NCBI GenBank assembly: GCA_964407825.1
Contig: CAYOXD010000004.1
Location: 1-64,000 of the forward strand
DNA length: 64,000 bases
Direction: 5' to 3'
Source of the DNA: CAYOXD01 sp964407825
GTDB taxonomy: Bacteria > Desulfobacterota > Desulfobacteria > Desulfobacterales > JAFDDL01
Shown here: piece by piece, positions 1-9,297 of the stretch
Position numbering within the stretch: position 1 is the stretch's first letter
Layout: each line of letters starts with the position of its first letter
Made by a program: the position numbers and the translations under genes
Notes under the pieces: model-generated
Seen by the model: the letters and a program-made list of their open reading frames with translations, nothing else
Database searches by the model: none
What the model was told of the DNA's origin: nothing

Positions 1-22
1 TCGTAATCGTAATCGTTGTCGA
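1..22. repeat. Short degenerate TCGTAA/TCGTTG hexamer repeat
   Basis: The window opens with tandem six-base units of the form TCGTAA TCGTAA TCGTTG followed by TCGAC. A near-identical run lies at 39461-39485 and a related CGATNN run at 1271-1357. All three are intergenic. They look like low-complexity intergenic repeats rather than coding sequence. No function can be assigned. Confidence 0.5.
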
Positions 23-239
23 CAGCACCTATCGACAATTGCCATATCGCAAGGGGATTGTTTTGGGACTCGTGGTTCCACAGATGGCCCTTCGATCAGG
101 ACAACGATAACGGTGGGGAGGAATGAATTCACGGGTGCATCTTGCATTTTTCAGGCAAACTTGCCAAAGTAGCGTTGTTCGGGTGGCGCGTGGCGCCTCC
201 CATGATTTAAAAGGCACTTAAGGAATTTGGCACAACGGC

Positions 240-1229
240 ATGACACAAAACACCCCCATTCTAAAGGAAGCGGCCGACGTCCTCCGGACGGAGGCCGAAG
301 GTATCCTTCACCTGATCGATCGGATCGACCAGCGGTTCGCCGACATGGTCGAACTCATTTACCATTCCAAGGGACGCCTGATCGTTTCCGGCATCGGCAA
401 ATCGGGCATTATCGGCAGAAAAATCGTGGCCACCCTGAACAGCACCGGAACGCCTTCGCTGTTTTTGCATCCCGTGGAGGCCATGCACGGGGATCTGGGC
501 ATGGTCTCGAAGCACGATGTCTTTCTGGCCCTTTCCAACAGCGGCGAAACCGATGAGCTGAACCTGCTGGTCCCCAGCATCAGGGCTCTGGGCTGCAAGG
601 TGGTGGCTCTGACTGCCAACACCGAATCGAGTCTGGCCCAGCAGAGCGACATCGTGGTGGACGTGGGCGTCGAGCGCGAGGCCTGCCCCCTGGGGCTGGC
701 CCCCACGGCCAGCACCACGGCCCTTTTGGCCATGGGAGATGCCCTGGCGGTGGTTCTTATCAATAAGAATGCATTCAATTCCAGCGACTTCAAAAAATTC
801 CATCCCGGCGGCTCCCTGGGGCGGCGCCTGGCGCGAAGCGTCGCGGACCTGATGCTCACCGGCAAGGCCGTTCCGTGCATCCCCGTGGAAGCCGGCATGA
901 GGGAGGCCCTTGAGGAGATCAACCGGCTTGAAATGGGTGTAACGCTGGTGGTTTCCGGCGCTAATGCCCTTGCCGGCATCATCACGGACGGGGACGTACG
1001 GCGCCTGATCGCCCGGGAACCTGACATTTTCCGTCTGCCGGTCAGGGAGGTGATGACCCGGAATCCCCGTACCCTGGAGCCGGACTGCCCCGCCTACGAC
1101 GCGCTGAACCTGATGGAAAAATATCAGATCACGGTCCTTCCCATCACCGACGTCGACGGCAGCATCCAAGGGATACTACATCTTCATGATATCCTGGGAA
1201 AGGGGCAGTTCAAGTTCGCCGGTTGCTGA
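240..1229 (+). CDS. kdsD: Arabinose-5-phosphate isomerase KdsD (SIS + two CBS domains)
   Basis: Interconverts D-ribulose-5-phosphate and D-arabinose-5-phosphate, the first committed step towards CMP-Kdo and LPS inner core; cytosolic. The 329-residue length is typical. An N-terminal SIS domain (about residues 35-170) contains SGIGKSGIIGRKI and the HPVEAMHGDLGM stretch characteristic of the family, and two CBS repeats follow from about residue 205 (VADLMLTGKAVPCI; VREVMTRNPRTLEP). The ATG at 240 is preceded by AGGAA at 221-225, somewhat distant. waaA, which also acts in Kdo metabolism, lies 1.5 kb away on the other strand. The assignment is secure. The paralogue GutQ is less likely given the LPS context. 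Confidence 0.93.
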   Translation: MTQNTPILKEAADVLRTEAEGILHLIDRIDQRFADMVELIYHSKGRLIVSGIGKSGIIGRKIVATLNSTGTPSLFLHPVEAMHGDLGMVSKHDVFLALSNSGETDELNLLVPSIRALGCKVVALTANTESSLAQQSDIVVDVGVEREACPLGLAPTASTTALLAMGDALAVVLINKNAFNSSDFKKFHPGGSLGRRLARSVADLMLTGKAVPCIPVEAGMREALEEINRLEMGVTLVVSGANALAGIITDGDVRRLIAREPDIFRLPVREVMTRNPRTLEPDCPAYDALNLMEKYQITVLPITDVDGSIQGILHLHDILGKGQFKFAGC

Positions 1230-1270
1230 AGGCCGTCACCTGGTTTAACCTATCCAAAGACATTTGAAAT

Positions 1271-1357
1271 TTCAGGATCGAAATCGGGATCGGTATCGGA
1301 ACGTGAATCGATAGCGACATTCGATCCCGATTCCGATAGCGATACCGACCTCGATGA
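1271..1357. repeat. CGATNN-rich imperfect inverted repeat
   Basis: A run of GATCGAAATCGGGATCGGTATCGG-type units is followed by its near complement. The arms 1279-1292 and 1322-1335 pair with one mismatch around a loop of about 29 nt. It lies between kdsD and the phosphofructokinase gene. It could fold as a long hairpin at the end of the kdsD transcript but has no U-tract, so it is called a repeat rather than a terminator. Confidence 0.5.
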
Positions 1358-1428
1358 CAAACCATGTGAGCGAAACGCTCTCAGATTGAACCGGTAAGAA
1401 TCAAACAGTTCACGGAGGATGGATACAC

Positions 1429-2760
1429 ATGGATGCAACCACCATCGACACGACGGTTCCCACCCTCGGCCCGGCCAAGATTTCCGCTCCAACTCCTGAA
1501 GACCGGCACGGTTTCCGCTCCCTGCACCATATCTCTGAGAACGATCGGGTCCTGATCAATGTGAACGCCGCTGAAATTACCGCCATGGCCCAAAAGGGCA
1601 TCCCCCTTCCCTCCTTCGAGCTGGCAGGCCCCCGCCAGAAGATTTACTTCGATGCCAGCAAGGTACGCTGCGCCCTGGTGACCTGCGGAGGGCTCTGCCC
1701 GGGCCTGAACGACATCATCCGCGCCATCGTCCTGGAACTCTACCACGGGTACGGGGTCCGGAATATCTATGGCATCCGCTACGGACTGCAGGGATTCATC
1801 CCCTCCTACGGCCACGACATCATCGAGCTGAAACCCGAAACCGTGGTGAACATCCTGGAGATGGGCGGCACCATCCTCGGCTCGTCCCGGGGCCCCCAGC
1901 CCATCGGCGACATCGTCGACAGCCTGGAGCGCATGAACATCGGGATCCTGTTCATGATCGGCGGCGACGGCACCCTGAAAGCGGCCACGCGGATCGCGGA
2001 AGAGATTACCGGGCGCGGCCTCAAAATCAGTGTCGTGGGCATCCCCAAGACCATCGACAACGATATTTATCTGGTCTCCAGGTCCTTTGGTTTCCACACC
2101 GCCGTAGACGTCGCCACCAATGCCATCAAGGCCGCCCACAAAGAAGCCGAAGGCTATCCCAACGGCATCGGGCTTATCAAGCTCATGGGCCGATTTTCCG
2201 GATTTATCGCAGCCACGGCCACCCTGGCCCAGCAGGATGTCAATTTCGCCCTGATCCCTGAGGTGGACTTTGATCTTGAGGGGCCCAACGGCCTTCTGGC
2301 GGCCATCGAGAGACGGCTCCGCCATCGGGGTCATGCCGTCATAGTGGTGGCGGAGGGGGCGGGCCAAAAATTCTTCAAGGACGAGGAGGACCAGCTGGAC
2401 GAATCTGGAAATGTAAAGCTAAAGGATATCGGCAACTTTCTGAAAAAGACCATCTCGGCGCACTTCACCCAGAGGGGCACCCATATCAGCATCAAGTACA
2501 TCGACCCGAGCTACATGATCAGGAGCCTGGCCGCTAACGCCAATGACCACGTGTTTTGCAGCTTCCTGGGACGAAACGCGGTGCATGCGGGGATGGCCGG
2601 AAAGACCAAGGTGCTTCTCGGCCGCTGGAACGAACAGTTCGTCCATGTCCCCATGAGCGCCGCCTCCGGCAGGCGCAAACAGGTAGACCCGGACGGAAGA
2701 TTGTGGAATAGCGTCTTGGAGGCCACGGGCCAGGGAAGTCTGCTCAACGAGGGAAGGTAG
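1429..2760 (+). CDS. pfkA: 6-phosphofructokinase (plant-type/group III-like, probably ATP-dependent)
   Basis: Phosphorylates fructose-6-phosphate to fructose-1,6-bisphosphate in glycolysis. Motifs visible in order are GGLCPGLNDIIRAIV (about residue 87), GSSRGPQ, IGGDGTLKAA (about 181), GIPKTIDNDI (about 205), SFGFHTAVDVATNAI and LMGRFSGFIAA. The glycine in GGDG (E. coli Gly104 position) predicts ATP as donor, while the lysine in PKTIDND is shared with PPi enzymes and plant ATP-PFKs, so donor specificity is an inference. At 443 residues it is longer than E. coli PfkA (320), with an N-terminal extension of about 80 residues as in the plant-type group. ATG 1429 has CGGAGGA about 8 nt upstream. 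It converges on waaA with only 3 bp between the stop codons. Confidence 0.88.
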   Translation: MDATTIDTTVPTLGPAKISAPTPEDRHGFRSLHHISENDRVLINVNAAEITAMAQKGIPLPSFELAGPRQKIYFDASKVRCALVTCGGLCPGLNDIIRAIVLELYHGYGVRNIYGIRYGLQGFIPSYGHDIIELKPETVVNILEMGGTILGSSRGPQPIGDIVDSLERMNIGILFMIGGDGTLKAATRIAEEITGRGLKISVVGIPKTIDNDIYLVSRSFGFHTAVDVATNAIKAAHKEAEGYPNGIGLIKLMGRFSGFIAATATLAQQDVNFALIPEVDFDLEGPNGLLAAIERRLRHRGHAVIVVAEGAGQKFFKDEEDQLDESGNVKLKDIGNFLKKTISAHFTQRGTHISIKYIDPSYMIRSLAANANDHVFCSFLGRNAVHAGMAGKTKVLLGRWNEQFVHVPMSAASGRRKQVDPDGRLWNSVLEATGQGSLLNEGR

Positions 2761-2763
2761 CAG

Positions 2764-4062
2764 CTAACTACCGAGCAGGTCCAGAATCGCGGCCGCGTGC
2801 CTTTCAGCCGCACCGACCCGGGACCATACGGCCCGATGGGCCCGGGTGCCAAGGTCGGCGGCGAGTTTGGGGGTGGAAAAAATATCCGTCAGTCTTTGGG
2901 TCAAATCCGCGCCGTCTGCCACCTCGATTCCCCCGCCGGCTGCCTCGAGCAATTCCCTGGCCTCCCGGAAGTCATCCATGAAGGGGCCATAGAGAACCGG
3001 TTTTCCCCACACGGCAGCCTCCAGCACATTCTGCCCCCCCAGGGGCACAAGGCTGCCGCCGCAGAAAACGGCTGCCGCCACACTGTAGGTCGCCCTCAGT
3101 TCCCCCATGGTATCCAAAATCACCACTGAGGCTCGCCGCTGCTGCCCCGCCTCATGGATCTCGGAACGCAACTGGCAGGAAAGACCGAGGGCTCGAGCCC
3201 TGGCCCGGATGCCCGGCACCCGCTCCAAATGCCGGGGTGCCACGATGAGCAGGGCATCTGGAAAACGCGCCTTTATCCCCTTGAAGACCTCCAGCACCAG
3301 GGAGGTCTCGGTCCGCCGGACGCTGCCCGCGACCCACACCGGTTGTCCGGGCGCCACCCGGTACAGGAGCGCCATTTTCTCCGCAGTGGCCGGGTCGGCA
3401 GCGCCGGGTAAAAGGTCGTATTTGGCGTTCCCTCCCACGGCAACCCGTTCTGTCGGCGCACCCAACCGCCGGATACGCCGGGCGTCATCCTCGTGAATCA
3501 TGCTGAAGGCATCCACCTGCCCCAGCGTCTCGGCCATGAGGGGCCGGACCCACCGGTACCGCCGGATGGAGCGTTCGGAAAGGCGGCCGTTGACCAGCGC
3601 TGTCCGGATGCCCAGGTTGTGGGCGGCCATCAGCCAGTTGGGCCAGATTTCCGTTTCCAGGCAAACAAGCACCTCGGGCCGAATTGCCGAGAGCGCATTC
3701 CGAACGGAGAGGATAAAATCGAGGGGGGCGTAAATGCAGCGCACCCCATCGGCCATCAGCCGTCCCGCAGCGACCTGCCCATGGTAGGTGCTGGTGGAAA
3801 GGAAAATACCGCACTGCGGCTGCATCCGCTTCAGTGCCTGAATGATCGCGGCCCCCACATTCACCTCCCCCACCGACACCGCATGAATCCAGATCCGTGG
3901 CATACCCTTCAGGTGTCTGAGGGGGGTATCATACACCCCCAACCGCTGGGACAAAAGCGGGATGGGGCGTCCGGAGCACCTGTAATAGAGGTAATAGAAA
4001 GGAAAACCCGATACGAAGAGCCCCGAACTCAGGGCGGCATAGGCGGCATAGGCGGGGAGCAC
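2764..4062 (-). CDS. waaA: 3-deoxy-D-manno-octulosonic acid transferase (Kdo transferase)
   Basis: Transfers Kdo from CMP-Kdo to lipid A precursor at the inner membrane. 432 residues, normal length. The N-terminus has one hydrophobic anchor (about residues 5-27). The sequence shows the GT30 N-domain features (MPRIWIHAVSVGEV, about 53-66; ETEIWPNW, about 137-144) and a GT-B C-domain with CGGSLVPLGGQNVLEAAVWGKP (about 333-355). It lies 12 bp downstream of the large lipoprotein gene on the same strand, so the two probably share a transcript. It is consistent with KdsD encoded nearby. Confidence 0.93.
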   Translation of the reverse strand: MLPAYAAYAALSSGLFVSGFPFYYLYYRCSGRPIPLLSQRLGVYDTPLRHLKGMPRIWIHAVSVGEVNVGAAIIQALKRMQPQCGIFLSTSTYHGQVAAGRLMADGVRCIYAPLDFILSVRNALSAIRPEVLVCLETEIWPNWLMAAHNLGIRTALVNGRLSERSIRRYRWVRPLMAETLGQVDAFSMIHEDDARRIRRLGAPTERVAVGGNAKYDLLPGAADPATAEKMALLYRVAPGQPVWVAGSVRRTETSLVLEVFKGIKARFPDALLIVAPRHLERVPGIRARARALGLSCQLRSEIHEAGQQRRASVVILDTMGELRATYSVAAAVFCGGSLVPLGGQNVLEAAVWGKPVLYGPFMDDFREARELLEAAGGGIEVADGADLTQRLTDIFSTPKLAADLGTRAHRAVWSRVGAAERHAAAILDLLGS

Positions 4063-4074
4063 CGGACGATCCCC

Positions 4075-6183
4075 CTATCTGCCCACCGGCAGCGCATGGA
4101 AGCGACCGCCTGATATTTTAAGCAGATACAGATCCTTGTTCACATCCCCAGTGGCGGTGAAGGAGGTCCTGCCAGTCACCCCGGGGTAATCCCGGATGGC
4201 AGCGATCTCATCCCGAAGGGCGCTCCTGAACAGAATATTCGGCCGCTTCACCAGTCCCAGCAGCATGTTGGCAGAGTCATAGGCGACAGCCTCGATGAAT
4301 CCCGGCGTCTGGGCGTAGGTCCCTTCAAAGGCCTCGACAAATGCCTTCACCCGGGGTTGGGTGCTCTCCTTGAAAAATCCGTCCGGGAACACGGCCCCCT
4401 GGACATACTGTCGGGCCATCTTCATGAGGTCTTTGGAATGCCACAGGTTGGTTCCCAACAGCGTCACATCCGTCACATCGTGAAAGGCCAGCTGGGGCGC
4501 GATCAGCCCGACCATGCTGGGGGCGTCCGGAATGAACACCGCATCGAAATCAACGATGGCCTCGGGCTTCTTTGGCGCCTGTGCCCCAGAGGGGGCCCCC
4601 ACCGCGTCTTCCTCGTCACCGGGGGCAGCGGAAGCGTCCGTGCCGTCGAGGTTGCTCTCCGTCAACCGGCTCCCGTCTCCTTTGGCAGACGAGGCCTTTG
4701 CGATGTCCGATAACAGCGAGGCCGGATCACAGAAAACATCCCATTCAGCGGATGTTCCATACGCCCGCTCCTGGGCCTGACGCAGAGCCTCCTTCAAATC
4801 CTCCGGCATCTTGTAATAAAGCCCCACGAGTTTTTCGATGGGATCGGCAAAATCCACCGTCTTGGATCCGTAGGACTCCACTCCGGTCACAACACCACCG
4901 TATTTGACCACCGCGTTCCAGAACAGATTCATCATGGTGGTGCCGTATTTTTCCTCCGGATACAGAATGGCAAACCGCCTGAGCCCCAAATGGTGGATGG
5001 CATAGGGTACAAGCGCCTGAACCTGCATTCGGGGAGTCATGAAATTCCGGAACACGTAGTCGCCCACCTGCGTGATGCCCTCCCTTCCTGTCAGCGTGAT
5101 GATCGGAACGCCGTACTGCTGAGCCACCTGTGCCGCCGGAAAGGCCGTCACTATCGGTCCCAGGATGGCCGCCACCTTGTCTTCGCATAATGCCCGGGCC
5201 GCGTCCGCCGAGTGCATAGGATCCGATGCCGTATCCTTGACCACGATACGCAGTCGCGAATCCGCCCCCTTTCCCCCAACCTGGTCCATGGCCAATTCAA
5301 TCCCCTCGAGGGCCCGGTGGCCGTATGCCTTATAGGCGCCTGTCAACGGCAGCAGGCATCCGATGGTAAACCGATCGTAATGGGTCTTCTCAGCCAGCAT
5401 TCTGAGAAGCTCCTCCGCCTTCGGGACCAGAGGATGGTCCGGGTAGACCTTGACCATGGCCCTAAGAGCCCGGATGCTTTCCCGATCCTTCTCCAGATCA
5501 CTCAGCCCGAGTCCGAGCTGATAGAGAAAATATCCACCGAACGGCCCTTCCGGAGGGGAGATCAAAAGCTGATCGATATCCGCCATGGTGAGCTGTGGGA
5601 GCATCGCTTTGAAATGCGTCCAAAGGGAAGGTTGCTCCTGAGCTTCGGCCTTTTGGTAAGCCCGGACATAGGCCTGGGCCGCCTCCATGGGCCTGGCGGT
5701 GGCGGCATAGCTGTCCCCCAGAAGGGAATAAATTCTAACGAGTTGGTTTTGCGACAAAAAGGTATCCTTCAAGAGGGAATCGGCCCCCTCGATGGCTGCA
5801 CCGTATTTGTTTTCGCTGTATAGGGATTCCAGCAGGGCTACCCGGGCATCGAGGATCAAGGGACTCTGGGGATAACCGGCCACGAGGCGCTGTAGGGCCT
5901 GACGCTCTCCGGAAATGTCCCCCTGAGCCAAACGGATCATACCGATCTTCATCAGCGCCGCATCCGCCTTGGGCATGCCGGGATATTGCGCCACGTATAA
6001 CTGGTAAGCCGCAAGCGCTGCATCATAGGATTTGGCCTCAAAGAGCCGCTCGGCCTTGGCAAACAGCAACGCATCCTTTGTCGCTGGACCCGGCGTGGGC
6101 TTGAGTTCCTTCAGGGCACAGGCACTGCAGAAAAGCGCCAGGGCCAGCAGGACCGCGTATGCCACTGCCAAATTTCGTTTCAT
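4075..6183 (-). CDS. Lipoprotein: TPR domain plus periplasmic-binding (LpoA/LppC-like) domain
   Basis: Likely an outer-membrane-anchored activator of peptidoglycan synthesis, or a related ligand-binding lipoprotein. The chosen start MKRNLAVAYAVLLALALFCSAC gives a clean lipoprotein signal with lipobox LFCSAC; an upstream in-frame start at 6300 would bury it. About 702 residues. The first ~270 residues form helical TPR-type repeats (AERLFEAKSYDAALAAY; QYPGMPKADAALMKIGMI). The rest is a type-I periplasmic-binding fold starting at TIGCLLPLTGAYKAYG, with AILGPIVTAFPAAQVA, as in LppC and branched-chain amino-acid-binding proteins. An acidic Ala/Gly/Pro-rich insert (around DGTDASAAPGDEEDAVG) interrupts the C-terminal domain. 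LpoA function is inferred from architecture only; the ligand is unknown. Confidence 0.8.
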   Translation of the reverse strand: MKRNLAVAYAVLLALALFCSACALKELKPTPGPATKDALLFAKAERLFEAKSYDAALAAYQLYVAQYPGMPKADAALMKIGMIRLAQGDISGERQALQRLVAGYPQSPLILDARVALLESLYSENKYGAAIEGADSLLKDTFLSQNQLVRIYSLLGDSYAATARPMEAAQAYVRAYQKAEAQEQPSLWTHFKAMLPQLTMADIDQLLISPPEGPFGGYFLYQLGLGLSDLEKDRESIRALRAMVKVYPDHPLVPKAEELLRMLAEKTHYDRFTIGCLLPLTGAYKAYGHRALEGIELAMDQVGGKGADSRLRIVVKDTASDPMHSADAARALCEDKVAAILGPIVTAFPAAQVAQQYGVPIITLTGREGITQVGDYVFRNFMTPRMQVQALVPYAIHHLGLRRFAILYPEEKYGTTMMNLFWNAVVKYGGVVTGVESYGSKTVDFADPIEKLVGLYYKMPEDLKEALRQAQERAYGTSAEWDVFCDPASLLSDIAKASSAKGDGSRLTESNLDGTDASAAPGDEEDAVGAPSGAQAPKKPEAIVDFDAVFIPDAPSMVGLIAPQLAFHDVTDVTLLGTNLWHSKDLMKMARQYVQGAVFPDGFFKESTQPRVKAFVEAFEGTYAQTPGFIEAVAYDSANMLLGLVKRPNILFRSALRDEIAAIRDYPGVTGRTSFTATGDVNKDLYLLKISGGRFHALPVGR

Positions 6184-6409
6184 CTCCACCCTCGGCCTCG
6201 TATCGGTTTGGCCGGAAGCCTCTGGACCTCCGGCGTGGACACTATCTAACCCAGCCGTACCCCGACGGGCCGGCGTGCTTAGCCGACACCCTATACGCAT
6301 CCGCCGACAAAGGCAAGGTTCACCCCCTACCTTTTCCCTTGACTCTTCGCGCTAATGTACTAATGATTAGACAGACCTAGCCGATTCGACAGGGGGCCAT
6401 GTTTCGAAG

Positions 6410-6670
6410 ATGAAGGCCATAGCCAACCATAGCGCGGTGTACCATACCGGATACGAATACCCGGTGACGGCCGCCGGTGGTTCGGAATATCCCCCCCGAT
6501 CCTTCGGAAATTTGCGCCAATACTTTTCGGACAGCAATAATTCAAGATATTTTTACCACGACCGATATATCTACCACATCGACCCGGGCCCGGGGCTCTA
6601 CAACACCGGGATGAGGGTAGAGCCGCACCCGATGCAGATGATCGGCAGCCTGATCGATGTGTATGCGTGA
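6410..6670 (+). CDS. Small hypothetical protein, Tyr/His-rich (86 aa)
   Basis: An 86-codon open frame in the divergent gap upstream of the RelA/SpoT-like gene. The product is unusually rich in Tyr, His and Pro (SRYFYHDRYIYHIDPGPGLY). There is no signal peptide or membrane segment and no family I recognise. The ribosome-binding site is poor. Codon usage is compatible with a real gene but not convincing. It may be a small conserved protein or a chance frame. Confidence 0.35.
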   Translation: MKAIANHSAVYHTGYEYPVTAAGGSEYPPRSFGNLRQYFSDSNNSRYFYHDRYIYHIDPGPGLYNTGMRVEPHPMQMIGSLIDVYA

Positions 6671-6773
6671 GGCTCCCCCGGACGCCTATAGGGCCCTGAC
6701 CACCGGGAAGGCAGCGCCAGTCCCCCCGGCGCACACGCACCTGTTGACGATCTGAAACTGGGCCGACGGCAGC

Positions 6774-7928
6774 ATGTACATATCCGCGTTTCTGCATAAA
6801 AACCAACTTTTTGAGCTGACCAATCGTTGGCTTTCCAACCGCCTGAAAAAGAGCGATCCCCTTCAGATAACCCGGATCATCACCTATGACAGCTTTATTG
6901 CCTGGGAGCGGCTTCTGCAGTTTGTAGAGGAGCTGAACCGGTTTCTGCCGAATCTGGCGCTCCGCAAAAGAATCACTACGAAAAGGGAGCTCAAGGACTA
7001 TATCTGCGCATCGGCTGACAGCACCAGCCCCCGAATCCGAAAAATAATAGAACAATACCGGGCGATGCCAGAGTATTATTATATCGGCTCACCCATAACG
7101 GCACTGATACTGCACGACGAGGAAGGCCGGTTGACCGGTATGTGCCGTTTCAAACGGGTCAAGCGAATTGCGGAAAAGGCCAGCCGGTACGCGGCACTTC
7201 ATATTACGGAGAGGATCAGGGAGGCAGCCCTGAGATCGGCTCCCCCTTCTGGCGCCTGCAAGCAGCCCACCCGGGAAACCATGGCCCTGGCTGAGAGGGA
7301 TATAATACTGGAATTCAAGGAAAAAGGCGTCAAGCTCCCCGAAAGGATCATGACCATCAAAGACGTTCTGGGACTCAAGCTTATCCAGAACGGTATTTCG
7401 GTGGCGGCCCTCGAAGACGTGCTGCACCAGCTTCCGGGAACCACGATCATCGAAAAAGAGGTTCATTCCGGAAATTACAACGCAACCCACTACGTGGTGG
7501 AGCTGACAGTGGATCTGGCGCATATCCGGCAACGGTTCAGCGAGGGCCCCGGAAACGGGGCCTACCGCTACCGCGGTCTCCCTGCCAGGCACTCGTTCCG
7601 GGATTTCGACAGGTTCCTGCGGACCGGCGCTCGAACCGTCCAGTTAGATTTAATATTTACAACAGCCGAGGAAATGATAGAATCGGAAATGGGTCGCTCC
7701 ATGCACGAAACCCGCATTGTCAGGCAACGCCGGCTGCAGGACGGCTGCGGCAACATCACAACCAATATCGAATATATCATCGAATTCCTGCTGGCGGTGG
7801 GCATGAGCCCGGCGACCCGTATCGATGAAATCCCCATTAAAATATGGGGCCGCTATCTGCCTGACACATTGAGCAACGAGATTCGAAAGCTCTACCAATT
7901 GCCGGAATATACCATTGTGGAACACTGA
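6774..7928 (+). CDS. Divergent RelA/SpoT-like (nucleotidyltransferase-fold) protein
   Basis: Unrecognised by name; 384 residues, soluble. The order of motifs from about residue 195 resembles the (p)ppGpp synthetase domain: IKDVLGLKLI (compare KDVLGIRI), GNYNATHYVVEL (compare GYRSIHxVV) and VQLDLIFTTAEEMIESEMG followed by RSMHETRI (compare VEIQIRTxAEexWAExEHxxHY). Several expected residues are replaced (QLDLIFT for EIQIRT), so synthetase activity is doubtful. The N-terminal ~150 residues (YDSFIAWERLLQFVEEL) look unrelated to the hydrolase HD domain. It lies 48 bp upstream of the aldolase gene on the same strand. RSH-like fold is an inference from motif spacing; function is open. Confidence 0.55.
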   Translation: MYISAFLHKNQLFELTNRWLSNRLKKSDPLQITRIITYDSFIAWERLLQFVEELNRFLPNLALRKRITTKRELKDYICASADSTSPRIRKIIEQYRAMPEYYYIGSPITALILHDEEGRLTGMCRFKRVKRIAEKASRYAALHITERIREAALRSAPPSGACKQPTRETMALAERDIILEFKEKGVKLPERIMTIKDVLGLKLIQNGISVAALEDVLHQLPGTTIIEKEVHSGNYNATHYVVELTVDLAHIRQRFSEGPGNGAYRYRGLPARHSFRDFDRFLRTGARTVQLDLIFTTAEEMIESEMGRSMHETRIVRQRRLQDGCGNITTNIEYIIEFLLAVGMSPATRIDEIPIKIWGRYLPDTLSNEIRKLYQLPEYTIVEH

Positions 7929-7976
7929 GGCGTTCAGCCGGAAAGGCAGCGCCGCCAATCAGGGGGAGAGGATGTC

Positions 7977-9272
7977 ATGACCGAATCCAGCACCAGCCAA
8001 GCTGCCGATTTCAAAAGGGCCTGCCGCGTCGGCCGTCCGCCCAATGTAACACGACTGTTTCCCAATTCAAACGCCCTCATTGTCAGCGGCAGGTTCATCG
8101 ACAGGGCCATGCTGAAAAAGGGCAAGGCTATCGCCATGGCGGCCAATGGCAGAAATTATTTTGTCATGCGCGGCGCCCTGATGGCCGCCCAGCGGGCCAA
8201 CGCCGCCATTATCATTGAAATCGCCAAATCCGAGGGGGGCGCCAGCGCGTACTGCGCCACCAATTACTGGAACATCGCCCGAACCGTGGATGCCCTGTGC
8301 AACGAGCTGGGCATCACGGTCCCCGTGGCTATTCACGCGGACCACTACGGGATCAAATCAGCGGCGGACATCGAGTCAGCCAGGGATGAAATTCCCTCCA
8401 TGTTCGATGCAGGGATCACCTCCATTGCCATCGACGCCTCCCATCTGCCTGACGCAGAGAACCTGCTGGCCAGCATCACCCTGAATCCCTTGGTTCCCAA
8501 ATGGGCGAGCCTTGAAACGGAGGTGGGGGAGATCAAGGGCAAGGAGGGGCTCTCGACCGTAGAAGAGGCTCTTTTCCTGATTCAGGGGCTCAACGCCCAT
8601 GACATTTTCCCGGACTGGATCGCGCTGAATAACGGTACCACCCATGGCATCGAGGAGAGCGGACAGGGGATCCAGGTGGATCTGACCGCGCAAATCCATG
8701 AGGCCATCGCTCCGTACCAGGTCTCCGGCGCCCAGCATGGCACCTCGGGCAACAGTTCCGAGCGGCTCCGGCAGATCGCGGAGCGCACCCGGACCACCAA
8801 GGCCAATGTCGCCACGGCCCTTCAGATGATTTCCTGGGGCGTGGCGGTCAATGATTACGGGAATGCGATCCTGAACGAAGACGGCAGTTTCAGGAAGGTT
8901 CCCGAGGAGGGGATGAACGAGACGCTTTGGCAGGAAATGACCGCCTATGCCCAGGAAAAGGGGTTCAAGGGCGGCAATTACAAAAAGCTCAACCTGCCCT
9001 TCGAAAACCGGCTCTTGGGCCAGCCCAAATCCATCAGGGACCGGATGGCACAGCGGGTGGAAAATTTTGTCTACCACATGCTGACCACCGTTCTGAATGC
9101 CTCGGATACGGCGCCCCTTGCCATCGAGGCCATTTGTCGGGCGGGCACCTTCGACCCCGGCCCCAAGGTGGACAGGAAGGAGAATCCGGCCCAGTGGACC
9201 CCGGAAAAAATCAAAGCCAGGGCAGCCCGCATCAATAGTGACAAGGGGCCCGCAGGTAATTTCGAGGACTGA
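7977..9272 (+). CDS. fba: Class II fructose-bisphosphate aldolase family protein
   Basis: Cleaves or condenses fructose-1,6-bisphosphate with a catalytic zinc. 431 residues, as in the long class II branch. Visible motifs are VAIHADHYG (zinc-ligand His and catalytic Asp, about residues 119-127), ASLETEVGEIKGKEG (about 178-192), NNGTTHG and QHGTSGNSSE (phosphate-binding loop, about 261-270). The ATG at 7977 is preceded by GGGGGAGAGG with good spacing. It lies downstream of the RelA/SpoT-like gene with no promoter obvious between them. A tagatose-bisphosphate aldolase cannot be excluded from sequence alone, but central carbon metabolism with the nearby phosphofructokinase is the simplest reading. 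Confidence 0.88.
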   Translation: MTESSTSQAADFKRACRVGRPPNVTRLFPNSNALIVSGRFIDRAMLKKGKAIAMAANGRNYFVMRGALMAAQRANAAIIIEIAKSEGGASAYCATNYWNIARTVDALCNELGITVPVAIHADHYGIKSAADIESARDEIPSMFDAGITSIAIDASHLPDAENLLASITLNPLVPKWASLETEVGEIKGKEGLSTVEEALFLIQGLNAHDIFPDWIALNNGTTHGIEESGQGIQVDLTAQIHEAIAPYQVSGAQHGTSGNSSERLRQIAERTRTTKANVATALQMISWGVAVNDYGNAILNEDGSFRKVPEEGMNETLWQEMTAYAQEKGFKGGNYKKLNLPFENRLLGQPKSIRDRMAQRVENFVYHMLTTVLNASDTAPLAIEAICRAGTFDPGPKVDRKENPAQWTPEKIKARAARINSDKGPAGNFED

Positions 9273-9297
9273 GGGTGCCCCTTGACATATTTTTTTC

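Noticed and set aside
6360..7055. 231-residue minus-strand frame
   Set aside because: It lies opposite the RelA/SpoT-like gene and the small ORF and has no protein features; a shadow frame.
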